Positions 12,844 through 13,885 of a stretch of DNA of 13,885 bases are shown here, in pieces (the first letter of the stretch is position 1; each line of letters begins with the position of its first letter). This DNA comes from Clostridium sp. UBA3947 (lineage in GTDB: Bacteria > Bacillota > Clostridia > Clostridiales > Clostridiaceae). The notes under the pieces were generated by a model. It searched no databases. It had not been told where the DNA came from and saw only the letters and a list, made by a program, of their open reading frames with translations. The position numbers were made by a program, and so were the translations under genes. The stretch lies in assembly GCA_002385545.1 (NCBI GenBank), contig DGDR01000189.1, forward strand, positions 1-13,885, written 5' to 3'.

Positions 12844-13815
12844 ATGAGAAGCAGGCTGAAATTTACTTTATTGCTCTTTTTGCTATTGTTAATCCTCCTT
12901 TCTCCTATTTCTATATCTGGTGATAACCTAAAACCTTCTTTAAGTTTTAATAGGAACGGTACCTTTAAAATTGTTCAGTTTACAGATCTTCACTGTGGCC
13001 CTGTACTAGATAGGGCAACCTCCAAGCTTATGAGAAAGGTTATAGAAAAAGAAAAGCCTAATTTAGTGATTCTGACGGGAGATATTATAGATAAAAAGTG
13101 CAAGAAAGAAAAGGACATAAGGGACACTATAGAAGCCATAGCCTTGATAATGGAGAAAAAGAAAATTCCCTGGTGCATAATTTTTGGAAACCATGACGAC
13201 GAGAAGGAAATTATGAGTAAGGAAGAAATGATGAATTTATATATGTCTTACTCTCATAATATAAGCAGCCCTGGTCCAAGGGACATTGCAGGAGTAGGTA
13301 ATTACAACTTGCTTGTAAAGAGTTCAAAAACTAACAAGGTCATTTTTAATATCTATTTATTGGACTCTGGCACCTATGCCCCAAAGGAAATAGGTGGCTA
13401 CAGCTGGGTTGACTTTAGCCAAATTCAGTGGTATAGAAAGGTTTCAGAGGAATTAAGAAAGGAACATAAGAATCCCTTGCCCTCGCTAATGTTTATACAT
13501 ATACCTTTACCGGAATTTAAAGAACTATGGAATAGGGGCAAGGCTAAAGGCAATAAAAATAAAATTGAATGTCCTGCAAAAATTAACAGCGGCTTATTTG
13601 CCTCCCTCCTTGAAATGAAGGATGTAAAGGGTGTCTTTGCAGGGCATGACCACATCAACGATTATGTAGGTGATTACTATGGTATTAAGCTAGGCTATTG
13701 TCCAGCCACAGGCTATAAAGGTTATGGTTTACAAAACTATGCTAGAGGTGCTAGAGTATTTCTTATAAGGGAGGCTTCTCCTGAGAAATTTGAAACCTGG
13801 ATTGTAAGGGACTAG
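12844..13815 (+). CDS. Secreted Dcr2-type calcineurin-like metallophosphoesterase
   Basis: This 323-residue protein starts with a basic tip and a long hydrophobic stretch (5-22), a signal peptide or anchor, so the enzyme acts outside the membrane. The dinuclear-metal phosphoesterase motifs are all present: D48-L-H50, G-D80-I-I-D, G-N116-H117-D, H219-I-P and G-H268-D-H270. The segments L-L-D-S-G-T-Y (172-178), followed by W-V-D (188-190) and Q-W-Y (195-197), and the C-terminal G-Y-C-P-A-T-G-Y-K-G-Y-G, mark the Dcr2/PPA-like subgroup. The substrate is unknown, presumably a phosphate ester or nucleotide. A GTG at 12835 would add three residues; ATG 12844 is preferred because AAAAGGTGA is then the ribosome binding site, 5 bases away. 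The gene is divergent from the Rnf operon and probably unrelated to it in function. Confidence 0.9.
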   Translation: MRSRLKFTLLLFLLLLILLSPISISGDNLKPSLSFNRNGTFKIVQFTDLHCGPVLDRATSKLMRKVIEKEKPNLVILTGDIIDKKCKKEKDIRDTIEAIALIMEKKKIPWCIIFGNHDDEKEIMSKEEMMNLYMSYSHNISSPGPRDIAGVGNYNLLVKSSKTNKVIFNIYLLDSGTYAPKEIGGYSWVDFSQIQWYRKVSEELRKEHKNPLPSLMFIHIPLPEFKELWNRGKAKGNKNKIECPAKINSGLFASLLEMKDVKGVFAGHDHINDYVGDYYGIKLGYCPATGYKGYGLQNYARGARVFLIREASPEKFETWIVRD

Positions 13816-13860
13816 AAGCCTTTATTAAGCTCCATTTATATTAAGGTGAGGTATCTATAA

Positions 13861-13885
13861 ATGAACAATTTTTATGCACAGGTAT
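13861..13885 (+). CDS. Start of a further gene, cut by the window end
   Basis: An ATG at 13861 follows AAGGTGAGG (10 bases away) and opens M-N-N-F-Y-A-Q-V before the window ends. It lies 45 bases past the phosphoesterase gene on the same strand with no terminator between, so the two may be co-transcribed. The beginning resembles the short alkyltransferase-like (MGMT DNA-binding domain) proteins, but eight residues cannot establish this. Confidence 0.4.

Overview
The window looks like chromosomal DNA of a low-GC, spore-forming Clostridium-type Firmicute. The evidence is the AT-rich base composition, strong AGGAGG-type ribosome binding sites, a T-box leader in front of ileS, a CcpA-like LacI regulator of the clostridial type, a GerQ-like spore-coat candidate behind a sigma-K-like promoter, and an ion-translocating Rnf ferredoxin:NAD oxidoreductase locus. 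I see no rRNA, tRNA, CRISPR array, insertion sequence or phage gene.

Layout. Positions 1-587 (minus) hold the N-terminal part of a YgjP/DUF45 metallopeptidase that starts at a TTG codon and runs off the left edge. Positions 705-1991 (plus) encode a membrane-anchored DUF5050-type beta-propeller protein. A two-way terminator separates it from a CcpA-like regulator (2112-3107, minus). Three small minus-strand genes follow: a stand-alone ATP-cone protein (3260-3520), a Pro/Gly/Thr-rich putative coat protein (3692-4180) and a three-helix membrane protein (4306-4542). Then comes ileS (4714-7821, minus) with a complete T-box leader and a near-perfect promoter (to 8161). A small two-helix protein (8449-8730, plus) converges on the Rnf operon, which occupies 8770-12430 on the minus strand. 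A secreted Dcr2-type metallophosphoesterase (12844-13815, plus) diverges from the Rnf operon, and a 25-base start of another gene closes the window.

The most unusual part is the Rnf operon, ordered rnfD-rnfG-rnfE-rnfA-rnfB. The usual clostridial order is rnfCDGEAB. Here rnfC, the subunit expected to carry the NADH/FMN site, is not upstream; a divergent phosphoesterase sits there instead. RnfD begins at a residue that is normally internal and lacks the [ST]GAT motif through which RnfD normally carries covalent FMN. RnfG keeps its normal flavinylation motif (D160-T166). It also has an acidic C-terminal tail made of a 13-residue tandem repeat, and each copy contains another D-x-x-[ST]-G-A-T heptad (D198-T204 and D211-T217). 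So one flavin site appears lost from RnfD while two candidate sites appear on RnfG. Whether this is a working, re-wired Rnf machine or a decaying one cannot be settled from the sequence. The intact reading frames, tight spacing, good ribosome binding sites and complete Fe-S cysteine sets argue that the remaining genes are under selection.
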